A stretch of 64,000 nt of DNA from Methanocella conradii HZ254 (GCF_000251105.1 NC_017034.1:682001-746000), one strand, 5' to 3'. Positions 1-9,259 are shown, numbered from the stretch's first letter. Notes: generated by a model from the sequence alone, not told the origin. Program-made: numbers and translations.

Positions 1-1
1 T

Positions 2-106
2 CTAATCGTGGACGGCAAAAACATGGAATCGCTGATTCCCGTGATAAAGGAGGAATACATTCGACATGCTAAAAGAACTGCAGGAAAAGAAACAAAAATA
101 CCTTAA
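2..106 (+). CDS. C-terminal end of a phosphoserine phosphatase-like protein (partial)
   Basis: An open frame runs in from the left edge and ends at TAA 104-106, encoding about 34 residues. The first residues, LIVDGKNMESLIPVIKEEY, resemble the end of SerB-type HAD phosphatases, where the last strand is followed by a D/GK-D/N-L-x-x-L-L-P segment. The frame overlaps the following gene by 41 bases. Only the tail is present, so the assignment to SerB (last step of serine synthesis) is an inference from a short stretch. Confidence 0.4.
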   Translation, partial: LIVDGKNMESLIPVIKEEYIRHAKRTAGKETKIP

Positions 107-926
107 AGAGGCGGAGGAGTTCAAGAAGAACAGGAACGAGTGGAACTCCAAGGCCAGCGCATTCTCAAAGAGGAGGGATGAGTTAAATAAGCAGACTAAA
201 GAGCTTATTGACAAGGCTCAAGAGTACCGTGCGAAGAGAGACGAGTTCAACAGCAAGGTAAGCGAGAACAAGGAGAAGCGCAACGAGCTGAACGAGAAGG
301 CCAACGAATTATACGCTAAGGTCGACTCGCTCAGGAAGAAGGACAACATCGGGAGCGGCCGGTCGCTCAACGAGCTCCGCAAGGAGATCGAGCACTTAGA
401 GTTTAAGCAGCAGACCGAAGTGCTCACCACCGAGAAGGAGCGCGCCCTGGTGGACCGCATCTCAGAATTGAAGGAAGAGTTCAAGCGCAAGAAGGAGCAG
501 CTCGAGCAGAACCAGGAGCTTAAGGCTTTGCTCGCTGAGGCTCAGAGCTTGAGGGACCAGGCATCCGAGTACCACAAGAAGGTCAAGGAGTACGCGGACC
601 TCGCCCAGGAGTACCACGATAAGATGATAGAGTGCTTCCGGGAGGCGGACAAGGTCAGGGCTGAGGCTGACGCCCAGCACAAGGAGTTCGTCAAGGCGCA
701 GGAGACGGCGGACGAGTACCACAAGCAATTCCTGAAAGTCCAGAAGGAGATCAGGGACTTCGACAAGGTAATAGTGGGCCTGAAGAAGAAGGCCAAGACC
801 GAGAAGGAGTCCAAGGATAAGACCGAGTACAAGAAGCAGGCCGAGGACGTCTTTGCCCAGTTTAAGGCTGGCGAGAAGCTCAACACCGAGGATCTACTCT
901 TATTACAGCGCTCCGGATTCCTGTAA
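66..926 (+). CDS. Long coiled-coil protein
   Basis: The 286-residue product is almost entirely charged heptad-like sequence rich in Lys, Glu, Gln and Arg, with no hydrophobic segment and no signal peptide, so it is a cytoplasmic helical rod. Repeated units such as E-x-x-K-x-R-N/D-E-L/F-N occur across residues 20-90. The start is supported by AAAGGAGG at 46-53, 12 bases before ATG 66. It overlaps the end of the SerB-like gene, suggesting one transcript. Similar coiled-coil proteins are common in methanogens; no enzymatic function is indicated. Confidence 0.8.
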   Translation: MLKELQEKKQKYLKEAEEFKKNRNEWNSKASAFSKRRDELNKQTKELIDKAQEYRAKRDEFNSKVSENKEKRNELNEKANELYAKVDSLRKKDNIGSGRSLNELRKEIEHLEFKQQTEVLTTEKERALVDRISELKEEFKRKKEQLEQNQELKALLAEAQSLRDQASEYHKKVKEYADLAQEYHDKMIECFREADKVRAEADAQHKEFVKAQETADEYHKQFLKVQKEIRDFDKVIVGLKKKAKTEKESKDKTEYKKQAEDVFAQFKAGEKLNTEDLLLLQRSGFL

Positions 927-953
927 GTTACGCTCATAACATAAAACGCGCGG

Positions 954-973
954 GTTCCTAAAGCCAGGAACCT
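954..973 (+). terminator. Hairpin after the coiled-coil gene
   Basis: GGTTCCT and AGGAACC form a perfect 7-bp stem with a 6-base loop, followed by a T-rich stretch (975-1000). It lies 28 bases past the stop of the coiled-coil gene and fits a transcription terminator. Confidence 0.45.
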
Positions 974-1019
974 CCTCAATTCTTTCATTTTGTGCATCGT
1001 GAGCCTGTATCATATTTTT

Positions 1020-1040
1020 ATCGTGAGAGAAGCTTTATCA
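1020..1040 (+). promoter_or_regulatory. Promoter-like GTGAGAGAAGC plus TATA element
   Basis: The string GTGAGAGAAGCTTTAT matches the pattern GTGAGAGAA-(T)GC-TATA seen also at 20745, 38978 and 51332. It sits about 90 bases before the DUF373 gene. A second possible TATA (CTTTATAG) lies near 1077-1084. Confidence 0.4.
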
Positions 1041-1126
1041 TGTCCAAGGTACAAAAAAGTATCAGTGGCCGCGTCCTTTATAGCGTCGGCCCTGTTGAAA
1101 CGGCATAGAGTGACGATGGGGTCACA

Positions 1127-2290
1127 ATGGATATACTAGTGATTTGTATCGATAAGGATGATGACATAGGCGTGAAGGCGGGCGTCAAGAGCCCCGTGAT
1201 AGGAAGGGCTGCATGCCTCGATGCAGCCTCACGCCTGGGGATTGCCGACCCCGAGGACTCGGATACGAACACGATATTCGGCGGCATACAGGTCTACGAT
1301 CAGTTAAAAGAAGAGGGCCATAATGTCGAGCTAGTCTGCATCGCCGGCCACCGCGAGCTGGGCATGAAGTCGGACCGGGCCATAGCCGCGCAGCTAGACG
1401 ACATACTTTTAAAGTATCCCACCGAGAAGGCCATACTCGTGTCCGACGGGGCGGAGGACGAGTCGGTACTGCCCATCCTCCAGTCCCGCCTTAAGATAGA
1501 GTCGGTGAGGCGGGTCGTGGTAAAGCAGGCCCAGAATCTTGAGAGTACTTATTATATTATTAAGCAGCTCGTGAATGACCCGAAGGTCGCCAAGTTCATA
1601 TTCGTGCCAATCGGGCTCATACTGCTGGTCTACGCCATCACAGTGGGGCTGGGGCACCCTGACTGGTCGCTCGGCACAATAGCGCTCTTCGTGGGCATTT
1701 ACCTCGTGTACAGGGGAGTCGGCCTTGACAACATCATAGACACCTTCGTCTATAACCTGCGGAGGTCTTTCAGCGAGTCGAAGCTGACGTTCGTCACCTA
1801 TATCATTTCGCTGGTGCTGATCATCATGGCGTTAATCCAGGGCGGCATGGCGATGGCGGACACAAGGATCGTGCAAATATATTTTCCTCTGGGCCCCGGC
1901 TCGGCGGGAGTCATCGGGTATGCGGCGCTTTTCGTCGACTACTCGATCCTATGGTTCATCGCCGCGCTATTGTCGGTCGTTACGGGCTGGATCATCGACG
2001 CTTACATGGATGAGAGTGACACGCTCTATAGGTACTTGGCGGCACCTTTCTTCCTAATAGCGGCTGGCTTGCTGATCTGGGGCAGCGCGGAATACTACCT
2101 CAAGATGAACAACGCCAAATTTATTGTGCCATATATTAATCTAGATTTCATCCCGGCCGGGCTGATATCGTTCCTGAACCTTGGGATAACGATCACCTCG
2201 GCCGTCGTCATAAGCTGGATTGGTGTACGGCTGGCCAACCAGGTAAGGCAGATCATGCAGTACCGTACGGTCGAGACCATAGACTTTTAG
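1127..2290 (+). CDS. DUF373 family membrane protein
   Basis: The 387-residue protein starts with an archaea-specific DUF373 signature: MDILVICIDKDDDIG, then K-x-P-V-I-G-R and D-P-E-D-S-D-x-N. Residues 1-140 are soluble and residues about 140-375 contain six or more hydrophobic segments, so an N-terminal cytoplasmic domain is followed by a polytopic membrane domain. Family function is not established. The ATG at 1127 follows a GATGGGG stretch. It stands alone between the coiled-coil gene and a 330-base gap. Confidence 0.85.
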   Translation: MDILVICIDKDDDIGVKAGVKSPVIGRAACLDAASRLGIADPEDSDTNTIFGGIQVYDQLKEEGHNVELVCIAGHRELGMKSDRAIAAQLDDILLKYPTEKAILVSDGAEDESVLPILQSRLKIESVRRVVVKQAQNLESTYYIIKQLVNDPKVAKFIFVPIGLILLVYAITVGLGHPDWSLGTIALFVGIYLVYRGVGLDNIIDTFVYNLRRSFSESKLTFVTYIISLVLIIMALIQGGMAMADTRIVQIYFPLGPGSAGVIGYAALFVDYSILWFIAALLSVVTGWIIDAYMDESDTLYRYLAAPFFLIAAGLLIWGSAEYYLKMNNAKFIVPYINLDFIPAGLISFLNLGITITSAVVISWIGVRLANQVRQIMQYRTVETIDF

Positions 2291-2620
2291 AAGCATGTGA
2301 GAACTCTATAATGGCGAACTTGATTATATCGCTGCCCTGATAAGCAGATACTGCAGGAATACGATTACCGTGCCGTGTATCAGGTAGACCGTGAAATTTT
2401 AAGGATTATAGGGGTCTATCAGATAATGGATGGTTTGATTATGTATCTTCTTTTTCTAGAGGATAAAGGGGGGCTTCGCTACGCCCCCTCGCGGACCCCC
2501 CATGTTCGATTGTCCTTCAGACAAGCTAATATAAGAGGAACCGTTGGCTTAGCGACGCTAAACCCTAAAAAGTCTCACCATTGACTAGCAAAAGAAGCTA
2601 ATAAAAAACGACAAAGATAC
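2291..2620. other. Intergenic stretch with small palindromes
   Basis: No credible gene is seen. The stretch holds a G/C hairpin (GGGGGC 2469-2474 with GCCCCC 2483-2488) and a 13-base palindrome TTAGCG-A-CGCTAA at 2549-2561. On the minus strand a T-run (TTTTTT within 2599-2606) just past the next minus-strand gene could end its transcript. Confidence 0.5.
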
Positions 2621-2956
2621 CTATTGCTCATTTTTCTTTTCCTTTTCATCATCGGGCAGGCAGCTCTCGTCGTCCGCCTTACAGGACTCCAGGTCACCGA
2701 TCTCCTTGCGGAACTCGGTGGCCTCCCGCATCATGCCCTCCCTCCTGGCCTTATCCTTATGGCGCCTTATGATGATCATGTCGACGCACTTCATGGCCAT
2801 CTCCTCGGAAAGGCCGCAGGACACCAGCCTCTGCACGTTCTCACGGTACGTCAGGCTCTCCTCCACAAACGGGTCAACGGCGTCCAGCCTGTTCTCAACT
2901 TCCTCGTCGGTAAACGTGGGCTTGCCGAAATCGGACTTCCTTCCAACGCCAGCCAT
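2621..2956 (-). CDS. Small acidic/basic hypothetical protein
   Basis: Encodes 111 residues with no signal peptide or membrane segment. The middle (residues 30-85) is helical, with an M-K-C-V-D-M-I-I-I-R-R-H-K-D-K-A-R-R-E segment, and the tail is highly acidic then Lys-rich with two Cys (ESCKADDESC). I do not recognise a family. The minus frame has G+C-rich codon use like neighbouring housekeeping genes, and competing plus-strand frames look like shadows. It is monocistronic, flanked by plus-strand genes. Confidence 0.65.
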   Translation of the reverse strand: MAGVGRKSDFGKPTFTDEEVENRLDAVDPFVEESLTYRENVQRLVSCGLSEEMAMKCVDMIIIRRHKDKARREGMMREATEFRKEIGDLESCKADDESCLPDDEKEKKNEQ

Positions 2957-3093
2957 ATCAATAAAAGCATACCCTACGCCTCACTTTAAGCTTCACTGAC
3001 AGAAAAGCCGGAAAAACGTTCCGCTAAATACGCTGCTAAATTTCTAGTCTACCGCGGTCGATACTAAATTAATAGAAAATAGAAGGGATAGCT

Positions 3094-3513
3094 TTGGAGG
3101 CCAGTCTGGAAAAGAGCATGGAGGCGGTCTGCGAGGAGGTCGCACAGGCGCTCGGCTACAAGGTGGAGCACAACGTCAACCTCGGGGCCGGGAGCATAAC
3201 ACAGGTGTGGTCGAGGCAGGACCACCCGAACCTGCCGGAGATGAAGTTCGCGGTGCAAATCCTCACAGAGCGGGGGGACGTGGACCCGGATATAATCACT
3301 TCGAACGCCATGAAATCCTTGTGGACTGACTGCGACCACCTGATATTCGTGGTGCCCGACCCGGCTACGCAGAAGTCCATACAGGGCAAGGTTAAGAGCT
3401 TCGACTCCATAGGGGGGTTCCTTCAGCTTCATAAGTATATTACCACTATCACGATAAGCGAGCTTGCGAAGGGCCTCGCCCAGGCCACCAGGACCACCGC
3501 GGCGCAGGCCTAA
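3094..3513 (+). CDS. Hypothetical protein, probably co-transcribed with a phosphoribosyltransferase
   Basis: Encodes 139 residues from TTG 3094, preceded by AGAAGGGA at 3081-3088. It has no signal peptide. Alternating strands and helices (FAVQILTE, DHLIFVVPD) give a small alpha/beta fold resembling a nuclease-like or restriction-endonuclease-like core, but no catalytic motif can be confirmed. It ends 9 bases before the next gene with an AAGGAGG Shine-Dalgarno between, so the two are an operon. Function unknown. Confidence 0.65.
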   Translation: MEASLEKSMEAVCEEVAQALGYKVEHNVNLGAGSITQVWSRQDHPNLPEMKFAVQILTERGDVDPDIITSNAMKSLWTDCDHLIFVVPDPATQKSIQGKVKSFDSIGGFLQLHKYITTITISELAKGLAQATRTTAAQA

Positions 3514-3522
3514 GGAGGGCGG

Positions 3523-4161
3523 ATGAAGTTCAAGGACCGCGCGGAGGCAGGGCGGCTGCTGGCGCTGCGGCTCGGCGCGTTTAAGGGCAAGGACGTCATC
3601 GTCCTTGCCATACCCATGGGCGGAATACCCGTGGCGTACGAGATAGCCCGGGAGCTCAAGGCGCCGCTTGACGTGATCATGGCCAAGAAAATAGGGGCGC
3701 CGTTCAACCCGGAGCTGGCCATAGGGGCGGTGACCTGGAATGGGGCCGTGTTGCTCGATGAGGACATGATGCAAAAGTGGCAAATACCCCGGGAGTACGT
3801 TAACGAGGTGTCCAGGAAGCTCGTCAAGGAGATGAGCGATAAGCTCGCCGAGCTAAGGGTTGGGCTTGGCAGCTTCCCCAAGCTTTTTGGCAGGGTCGTC
3901 ATCATAGTCGATGATGGGATAGCCACAGGCAACACGATGATAGCCGCGGTGGAGGCCGTGAGGGATCAGGGCGCCAGCGAGGTGGCCATAGCCGTCCCCG
4001 TGCTTCCGAAGGAGATGGTCGAAACGATGGAGCTAGTGGCCCCATTATACTACCTTGAGGCGCCGGAGGACTTCGAGGCGGTAGGGCAGTACTACGAGCA
4101 GTTCGAGATGGTCTCGAGGGAGACGGCTGTAGAGCTCATGCTCCTGGCTAATGTGGCCTAG
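3523..4161 (+). CDS. Phosphoribosyltransferase domain protein
   Basis: A 212-residue type I phosphoribosyltransferase. The PRPP-binding signature is VVIIVDDGIATGNT at about residues 124-137, preceded by the PMGGIPVAYEIA loop near residue 30. No hood domain identifies the base, so the substrate is not assignable; stand-alone members of this group act on purines/pyrimidines or serve as regulators. AAGGAGG at 3512-3518 precedes ATG 3523. It forms an operon with the upstream hypothetical gene. Confidence 0.85.
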   Translation: MKFKDRAEAGRLLALRLGAFKGKDVIVLAIPMGGIPVAYEIARELKAPLDVIMAKKIGAPFNPELAIGAVTWNGAVLLDEDMMQKWQIPREYVNEVSRKLVKEMSDKLAELRVGLGSFPKLFGRVVIIVDDGIATGNTMIAAVEAVRDQGASEVAIAVPVLPKEMVETMELVAPLYYLEAPEDFEAVGQYYEQFEMVSRETAVELMLLANVA

Positions 4162-4258
4162 GCTGGCGGCGCAAATTTTTAACTGATTAAGCCCTAGGCT
4201 GAGCGCGTTTTTCAGCAGGCATGGTTATCAGGCTGTGGCCTTTATTATTTTTTGAATC

Positions 4259-4780
4259 ATGAATAGGCCCAGGATACTTGTCGTGTACACTTCCCGGAGC
4301 GGCAACACCGAGGCGCTGGCCAGGGCACTGGCCGAAGGGGCGGCTGAGGCCGGGAACAGGAACGTGGAAGTCGTGGTAAAAAAGGCCAGGGATGTGTCGC
4401 GGCAGGACGTTGAGGAAGCGTGTGCCCTGGCCTTCGGCTCACCCACATACTATAGCTACATGAGCGGAGAGCTGAAAGCCCTATTTGATGACGCCCTTTT
4501 GTATAAAGACTCATTTTATAGCAAGCCGACGGTCGCCTTTGCCACAGGGAACGGGGGGCAGTCGAAGTGCGTCGAGAGCATCGAGGCCATCCTCGAGCTG
4601 TTCGAGGCCATGCTCATCCAGAAATCCGACATCCTTTCACCGGGCCTGGCCGTACAGGGAAATCCCGACGAGGGGGCGCTCAGGCAGGCGAAGGCCGTGG
4701 GGCGGAAGCTAGGCGAGGCCGGGGTGGAGTACGCCTGCCGCAAGGGGAGCGAGGGCATCATCGTCGGCAAGGGTAAATAA
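4259..4780 (+). CDS. Flavodoxin-like / NADPH-dependent FMN reductase family protein
   Basis: The 173-residue protein opens with the flavodoxin phosphate-binding loop VVYTSRSGNTEALARALAEG (residues 7-26) that binds FMN phosphate, followed by a FGSPTYYSYMSGELKALFD stretch (about 60-78) typical of the isoalloxazine-contacting loop in WrbA/flavodoxin proteins. It is a cytoplasmic electron carrier or quinone/flavin reductase. ATG 4259 follows an AT-rich leader with TTATTATTTTTT, probably a TATA region, so the transcript may be nearly leaderless. Confidence 0.8.
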   Translation: MNRPRILVVYTSRSGNTEALARALAEGAAEAGNRNVEVVVKKARDVSRQDVEEACALAFGSPTYYSYMSGELKALFDDALLYKDSFYSKPTVAFATGNGGQSKCVESIEAILELFEAMLIQKSDILSPGLAVQGNPDEGALRQAKAVGRKLGEAGVEYACRKGSEGIIVGKGK

Positions 4781-4894
4781 GTCTAATCATAAGAAAGAGA
4801 CGGTCGGGCAGATGGTTCTTTTTATTTTGAGGCTAAAGGGGGCTTCGCTTTTTGTCTCAGAAAAAGATATTCGACAAAGCATCACATCAGATAC

Positions 4895-4904
4895 TTTTAA
4901 ATAT
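4895..4904 (+). promoter_or_regulatory. TATA box for the GMP synthase gene
   Basis: TTTTAAATAT lies about 40 bases before ATG 4937. With the usual archaeal distance of about 25 bases, transcription would begin near 4925. This argues against the in-frame TTG at 4904 being the start. Confidence 0.5.
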
Positions 4905-4936
4905 TGAATATCCTTATTTTGACCAGCAATCGGAGC

Positions 4937-5860
4937 ATGATCCAGGTGGACGTTGACAATTTCATAACGGATGCCGTCGCCTCCATTAAGGCGCAGGTGA
5001 AAGATGGCAGGGCGCTCATCGCGCTATCGGGCGGGGTGGACAGCTCGGTCTGCGCGGTGCTAGCCCACAGGGCGCTGGGCGAGCGGCTAATACCCGTATA
5101 CGTAGACACGGGCCTCATGCGAAAGGGAGAGACCGACCGCATAAAGAGCGTCTTCAGCTTCATGAAGCCCCGCATAGTGGACGCTAGCGACCGGTTTTTC
5201 AGCGCTTTAAGGGGGGTTACTGACCCCGAGAAGAAGAGAAAGGCGGTTGGCGAGACTTTTATAAGGGTATTCGAGTCGGTGGCCAGAGACCTCAACGTGG
5301 ACTACCTCATCCAGGGCACCATATACCCTGACAGGATAGAGTCAGAGGGGGGAATCAAATCCCACCATAACGTGGGAGGCATGCCCTCGGTGATAGAATT
5401 CAAGGGCATTGTGGAGCCCATCGCGGACCTCTACAAGGATGAGGTGCGCGAGGTGGCAAGGGCGCTGAAGCTGCCCGAAGAGATATCGGAGCGCATGCCC
5501 TTCCCGGGTCCCGGGCTTTCCGTCCGCGTCATCGGGGAGGTCACGAGGGATAAGATAGAGGTGGTGAGGGAGGCAAACGCCATAGTCGAGGATGAGCTTG
5601 TGAGCAGGTACAGGCCCTGGCAGTGCCTCGCGGCCCTGATTGGAAAGGGCACCGGGGTCAAGGGAGACAACAGGGTCCACGGGTGGATAATAGCGGTAAG
5701 GGCGGTGGAGTCCAGGGACGCCATGACGGCCAACCACATGGAGCTGCCATGGGAGACGCTCAACAGGATATCCTCCCGCATAACCTCGGAGATTCCTTCG
5801 GTGGCCCGCGTGGTCTACGATATAACCCCCAAGCCCCCGGCCACCATAGAGTTCGAATAA
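4937..5860 (+). CDS. guaAb: GMP synthase ATP-pyrophosphatase subunit (subunit B)
   Basis: Makes GMP from XMP with ATP and ammonia delivered by a separate glutamine amidotransferase subunit, as in many archaea. The PP-loop ATP motif LIALSGGVDSSVCAVL lies near residues 28-43, the G-T-I-Y-P-D-R-I-E-S segment contacts XMP, and the C-terminal dimerisation part ends with KPPATIEFE as in GuaA. No glutaminase domain is fused. Start ATG 4937 is chosen because the TATA lies at 4895-4904. It is 17 bases upstream of an aminotransferase gene with AAGAGAAAGTGAG between. Confidence 0.9.
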   Translation: MIQVDVDNFITDAVASIKAQVKDGRALIALSGGVDSSVCAVLAHRALGERLIPVYVDTGLMRKGETDRIKSVFSFMKPRIVDASDRFFSALRGVTDPEKKRKAVGETFIRVFESVARDLNVDYLIQGTIYPDRIESEGGIKSHHNVGGMPSVIEFKGIVEPIADLYKDEVREVARALKLPEEISERMPFPGPGLSVRVIGEVTRDKIEVVREANAIVEDELVSRYRPWQCLAALIGKGTGVKGDNRVHGWIIAVRAVESRDAMTANHMELPWETLNRISSRITSEIPSVARVVYDITPKPPATIEFE

Positions 5861-5877
5861 AGAGAAAGTGAGAAAGA

Positions 5878-7065
5878 ATGGCACGCACTAAACAGGTAAG
5901 GCTCTCCGCGGAGGAGGCCATAGCGAAGGACGCCAGGTACGTGATACAGACGTATGGGCGCCAGCCCATCGTGCTTTCGCGCGGAAAGGGCGCCCTGGTA
6001 TGGGACGTGAACGGCAGAGAGTACGTGGACTGCGTGGCGGGGATTGCCGTCAATAACCTCGGGCACTGCCACCCGAAGGTGGTGGCGGCCATCCAGGAGC
6101 AGGCGGCCAGGCTCATGCATACCTCTAACCTGTATTACACTGACATACAGCCGGAGCTAGCCGAAAAGCTGGCGCAGATAACTAAGATGGACCGCGTGTT
6201 CTTCGCCAACTCGGGAACCGAGTCCATAGAAGCCGCCCTTAAGCTCGCCAGGAAGGCCACTGGCAAGAAAGGGTTTATAGCCGCCGAGCACTGCTTCCAC
6301 GGCCGGACCATGGGGGCTTTGAGCATAACTCATAAGTCTAAGTATAGGGAGCCTTTCGAGCCACTTGTGCCCGGGGCCAGGTTCGTCCCTTACGGGGACG
6401 CGAACGCCATTCGCCGCGCCCTGGACAATGATGTGGCTGCGGTCGTGCTCGAGCCGATTCAGGGCGAGGGAGGCGTGCGGATGCCTCCAGATGGCTACTT
6501 AGAGGAGGTCAGGGAGGCGTGCGACAGGGCCGGCGTATTGCTGATATTCGACGAGGTCCAGACGGGCATGGGGCGCACCGGAAAGTGGTTTGCCAAGGAG
6601 CACTCCGGGGTGGAGCCTGACATCATGTGCGTCGCTAAAGGGATAGCCGGGGGCTTCCCCATGGGCATCATGGCGGCCCAGGAAGGCGTCGCAAGCGCCT
6701 TCAGGAAGGGCGACCATGCCTCCACGTTCGGCGGTAACGCTCTCGGGTGCGCCGCCGCTCTGGCCACGATAAGGGCCATCGAGGAGGAGAACCTGCTTGA
6801 GCGCTCAAGGGTGATGGGCGAATACCTAAAGAAAGAGCTGTCCATCCATTGTAAGCAGGACTTCGTGGACCATGTGAGGGGCGTAGGCATGATGGTTGGC
6901 GTTCAGCTTAATAAGGATGGAAACTCCCTGGTCGATAAGGCCCGCGAAAAGGGGGTCCTCATCAACGTGACCAGCGATACCGTGATAAGGCTGGTCCCGC
7001 CATTCGTCATCACCAGGGAGCAGGTGGATAGGGCCGTGGGCGTCATCAGCGAGCTTACCCTGTAA
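5878..7065 (+). CDS. argD: Acetylornithine/4-aminobutyrate-type class III aminotransferase
   Basis: A 395-residue PLP enzyme. The order of motifs is GREYVDCVAGIAVNNLGHCHP, FFANSGTESIEAALKLARK (phosphate binding), EPIQGEGG, LLIFDEVQTGMGRTG (Asp contacts the pyridine N) and AKGIAGGFPMG with the Schiff-base Lys near residue 258. This fits ArgD in arginine synthesis, but acetyl-lysine or GABA aminotransferases share the same fold, so the substrate is inferred. It follows guaAb closely and is probably co-transcribed. Confidence 0.82.
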   Translation: MARTKQVRLSAEEAIAKDARYVIQTYGRQPIVLSRGKGALVWDVNGREYVDCVAGIAVNNLGHCHPKVVAAIQEQAARLMHTSNLYYTDIQPELAEKLAQITKMDRVFFANSGTESIEAALKLARKATGKKGFIAAEHCFHGRTMGALSITHKSKYREPFEPLVPGARFVPYGDANAIRRALDNDVAAVVLEPIQGEGGVRMPPDGYLEEVREACDRAGVLLIFDEVQTGMGRTGKWFAKEHSGVEPDIMCVAKGIAGGFPMGIMAAQEGVASAFRKGDHASTFGGNALGCAAALATIRAIEEENLLERSRVMGEYLKKELSIHCKQDFVDHVRGVGMMVGVQLNKDGNSLVDKAREKGVLINVTSDTVIRLVPPFVITREQVDRAVGVISELTL

Positions 7066-7148
7066 TGGCCTTATTGCCTTTTCTTTTTTGCCAGAAACGT
7101 TTTTAATAAAGCCGAATATATGAGGTAAGGCATATTTCGCGTTTTAGG

Positions 7149-7910
7149 ATGTGCATCCTCATGCTCAACATAGAACATTTAACCGTCGAGGTAGACGGCA
7201 AGCGCATATTAAACGACGTGAACTTACATATAGGGGAGGGCGAGACCCACGCCCTGTTCGGCCCTAACGGGTCGGGCAAAACCTCCCTGCTATTCACGAT
7301 CGCAGGAGTGCCCAAGTACAGGGTAAAGTCAGGAAAGATACTCTTCAAGGGCAAGGATATTACTGACGCGCCCATGGACGAGCGGGCAAAGCTCGGGATA
7401 GGCATCATGTTCCAGCATCCACCCGTTTTAAGGGGCGTTAAGCTCATGGACATGGTAAAGATAAGCATGGAACGCTTAAGGGAGAAAAAGGTATCCGACG
7501 AGGAGGTCAAAGAGCTGGCAAAAAAGCTCAACCTCGAGGGCTTCCTCTCAAGGGACGTTAACCTTGGCTTCTCGGGAGGCGAGATAAAGCGCTCGGAGCT
7601 ATTACAATTGCTGGCGCAGAGGCCCGACCTCGTCCTGCTCGACGAGCCGGACAGCGGCGTAGACCTGGTCAATATCGGCCTCGTCGGCAACACGATAAAC
7701 GAGCTGCTGCAGAAGGACCGGAAGACGGTCCACCGCACCAAGTCCGGCCTGATTATAACGCACTTCGGGAACATTCTGGACTACGTTAAGGCCGACAAGG
7801 CATATGTGATGATGAAGGGCACCGTTCTCTGCCAGGGCAACCCGGTGGAGCTTTTAGAGGATATCAGGCACCATGGGTACTCGGAGTGTTTGGCATGCTT
7901 GAGCAGGTAA
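7149..7910 (+). CDS. sufC: Fe-S cluster assembly ATPase SufC
   Basis: The cytoplasmic ATPase of the SufBC(D) scaffold that builds Fe-S clusters. The motifs are GPNGSGKTSLL (Walker A), FQHPPVLRGVK (Q-loop), LGFSGGEIKRSELLQLLAQRPDLVLLDEPDSGVD (signature and Walker B; the G-G-E-x-K-R form is typical of SufC) and LIITHFG (H-loop). The family usually starts like MLNIEHL, so ATG 7161 is a likely alternative start. The stop overlaps the next gene by 16 bases, indicating translational coupling with sufBD. Confidence 0.9.
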   Translation: MCILMLNIEHLTVEVDGKRILNDVNLHIGEGETHALFGPNGSGKTSLLFTIAGVPKYRVKSGKILFKGKDITDAPMDERAKLGIGIMFQHPPVLRGVKLMDMVKISMERLREKKVSDEEVKELAKKLNLEGFLSRDVNLGFSGGEIKRSELLQLLAQRPDLVLLDEPDSGVDLVNIGLVGNTINELLQKDRKTVHRTKSGLIITHFGNILDYVKADKAYVMMKGTVLCQGNPVELLEDIRHHGYSECLACLSR

Positions 7911-9124
7911 TGATAGAGGACATAAGGAGGAGGGCGGAGGCGGCAAAGGACAAGAAGGCCGCCTACGGGAACGACGTTGACTTGGATAAGTACCTGCACG
8001 ACGTGCCCATACGGGAGCGGATAACTACGCTGGGCGAGCTATCGGCGGGCATCAGGGAGAGGGCGCTGACGATAGGCATGGACGCCACGGAGGCGTACCG
8101 CTCCGGCTCGTTCTTCCAGCACGACCAGACGGTCCTCATCTCGAAGTCCATGCAGGAGGGCCTCGAGGTCATGGACATCAACGAGGCCCTTGAAAAGTAT
8201 GATTGGATGAAGGATTATTATTTCAAGCTGGTGCAGCCGGACCAGGATAAGTATACGGCTTATAGCGCCACCCATAAAGTCGCCGGCTATTTCATAAGGG
8301 CGCTCCCCGGGGCCAAGATAGAGTTCCCGCTGCAGGCCTGTTTGTATATGGGCAGGGAGGGCATGATCCAGAACGTCCACAACGTCATCATAGCGGAGGA
8401 GGGGAGCGAGCTTCACATCATCTCGGGCTGCACGTCAGATACGCATGTTACGCAGGGCGTCCACATTGGCATATCCGAGTTCTACGTGAAGGATAACGCT
8501 AAACTAACTTTCACCATGATACACAACTGGGCGGAGAATTTAATCGTGAGGCCCAGGTCGAGCACGAGGATTGGCAAGAACGCGGTGTTCATGAGCAACT
8601 ACGTGTGCATGAGGCCCGTCAAGGACATACAGATGTACCCCTCCTCTATCATGGAGGGGGAGAATAGCGTGGCGCGGTATAACACCGTGGTGGTGGCCCT
8701 GAAGGGCTCGCACATGGACCTCGGCTCGAAGGCCGTGCTCAAGGCTAAAGGCTGTAAGGCGGAGATCATTGCCAGGACTATCAGCAGGGGTGGCTACATC
8801 GCGTCCAGGGGCCTCATCGAGGGTGACGTGCCCGACACGAAGGCGCACCTGGAGTGCCGTGGCTTATTGTTGTCTGACGAGGGTACCATTTACGCCGTCC
8901 CGGAGCTTTTGGGCACGGTGCAGGGCGTAGACCTGAGCCACGAGGCCGCCGTCGGCAAGATAAACGAGGAAGAGATTCAATACCTCATGGCGAGGGGCGT
9001 CGACTCGGACACGGCCACCGCCCTCATCGTTCGAGGGTTCCTGGAAGTGGACATCGAGGGGCTGCCGCCCGCCCTGCAGGCCGAGATGAAGAAGAACATC
9101 GAGCTGGGCGGAAGGGGCATGTAA
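7895..9124 (+). CDS. sufB: SufB/SufD-family Fe-S scaffold protein
   Basis: The partner of SufC; archaea often have one SufBD protein. The C-terminal half is a right-handed beta-helix with repeated S-x-V-A-R-Y-N/T-V-V-V-A-L-K-G-S-H and the core G-G-Y-I-A-S-R-G-L-I-E-G-D-V-P-D-T-K-A-H-L-E-C-R-G-L-L-L-S-D-E. The final helical part, SHEAAVGKINEEEIQYLMARG, is diagnostic. ATG 7895 is chosen because GGAGTG (7883-7888) lies 6 bases before; a GTG at 7886 and ATG at 7910 are alternatives. Confidence 0.88.
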   Translation: MLEQVMIEDIRRRAEAAKDKKAAYGNDVDLDKYLHDVPIRERITTLGELSAGIRERALTIGMDATEAYRSGSFFQHDQTVLISKSMQEGLEVMDINEALEKYDWMKDYYFKLVQPDQDKYTAYSATHKVAGYFIRALPGAKIEFPLQACLYMGREGMIQNVHNVIIAEEGSELHIISGCTSDTHVTQGVHIGISEFYVKDNAKLTFTMIHNWAENLIVRPRSSTRIGKNAVFMSNYVCMRPVKDIQMYPSSIMEGENSVARYNTVVVALKGSHMDLGSKAVLKAKGCKAEIIARTISRGGYIASRGLIEGDVPDTKAHLECRGLLLSDEGTIYAVPELLGTVQGVDLSHEAAVGKINEEEIQYLMARGVDSDTATALIVRGFLEVDIEGLPPALQAEMKKNIELGGRGM

Positions 9125-9259
9125 CGCCCACTCGCCGCCGGGCTTGATGGCCCATCTGTTTATAAAAATTTTATTTATTTAAGCTTCATTAATCGGTTAT
9201 TAGCTTAATAGTAATGCTTAAGCAAACTTGGATTTAATAAACAATTGATTGGTGGTGTT

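Noticed and set aside
2375..2584. Open frame of 69 codons on the plus strand
   Set aside because: No ribosome site, no family resemblance, and it spans G/C hairpins and a palindrome; probably chance.
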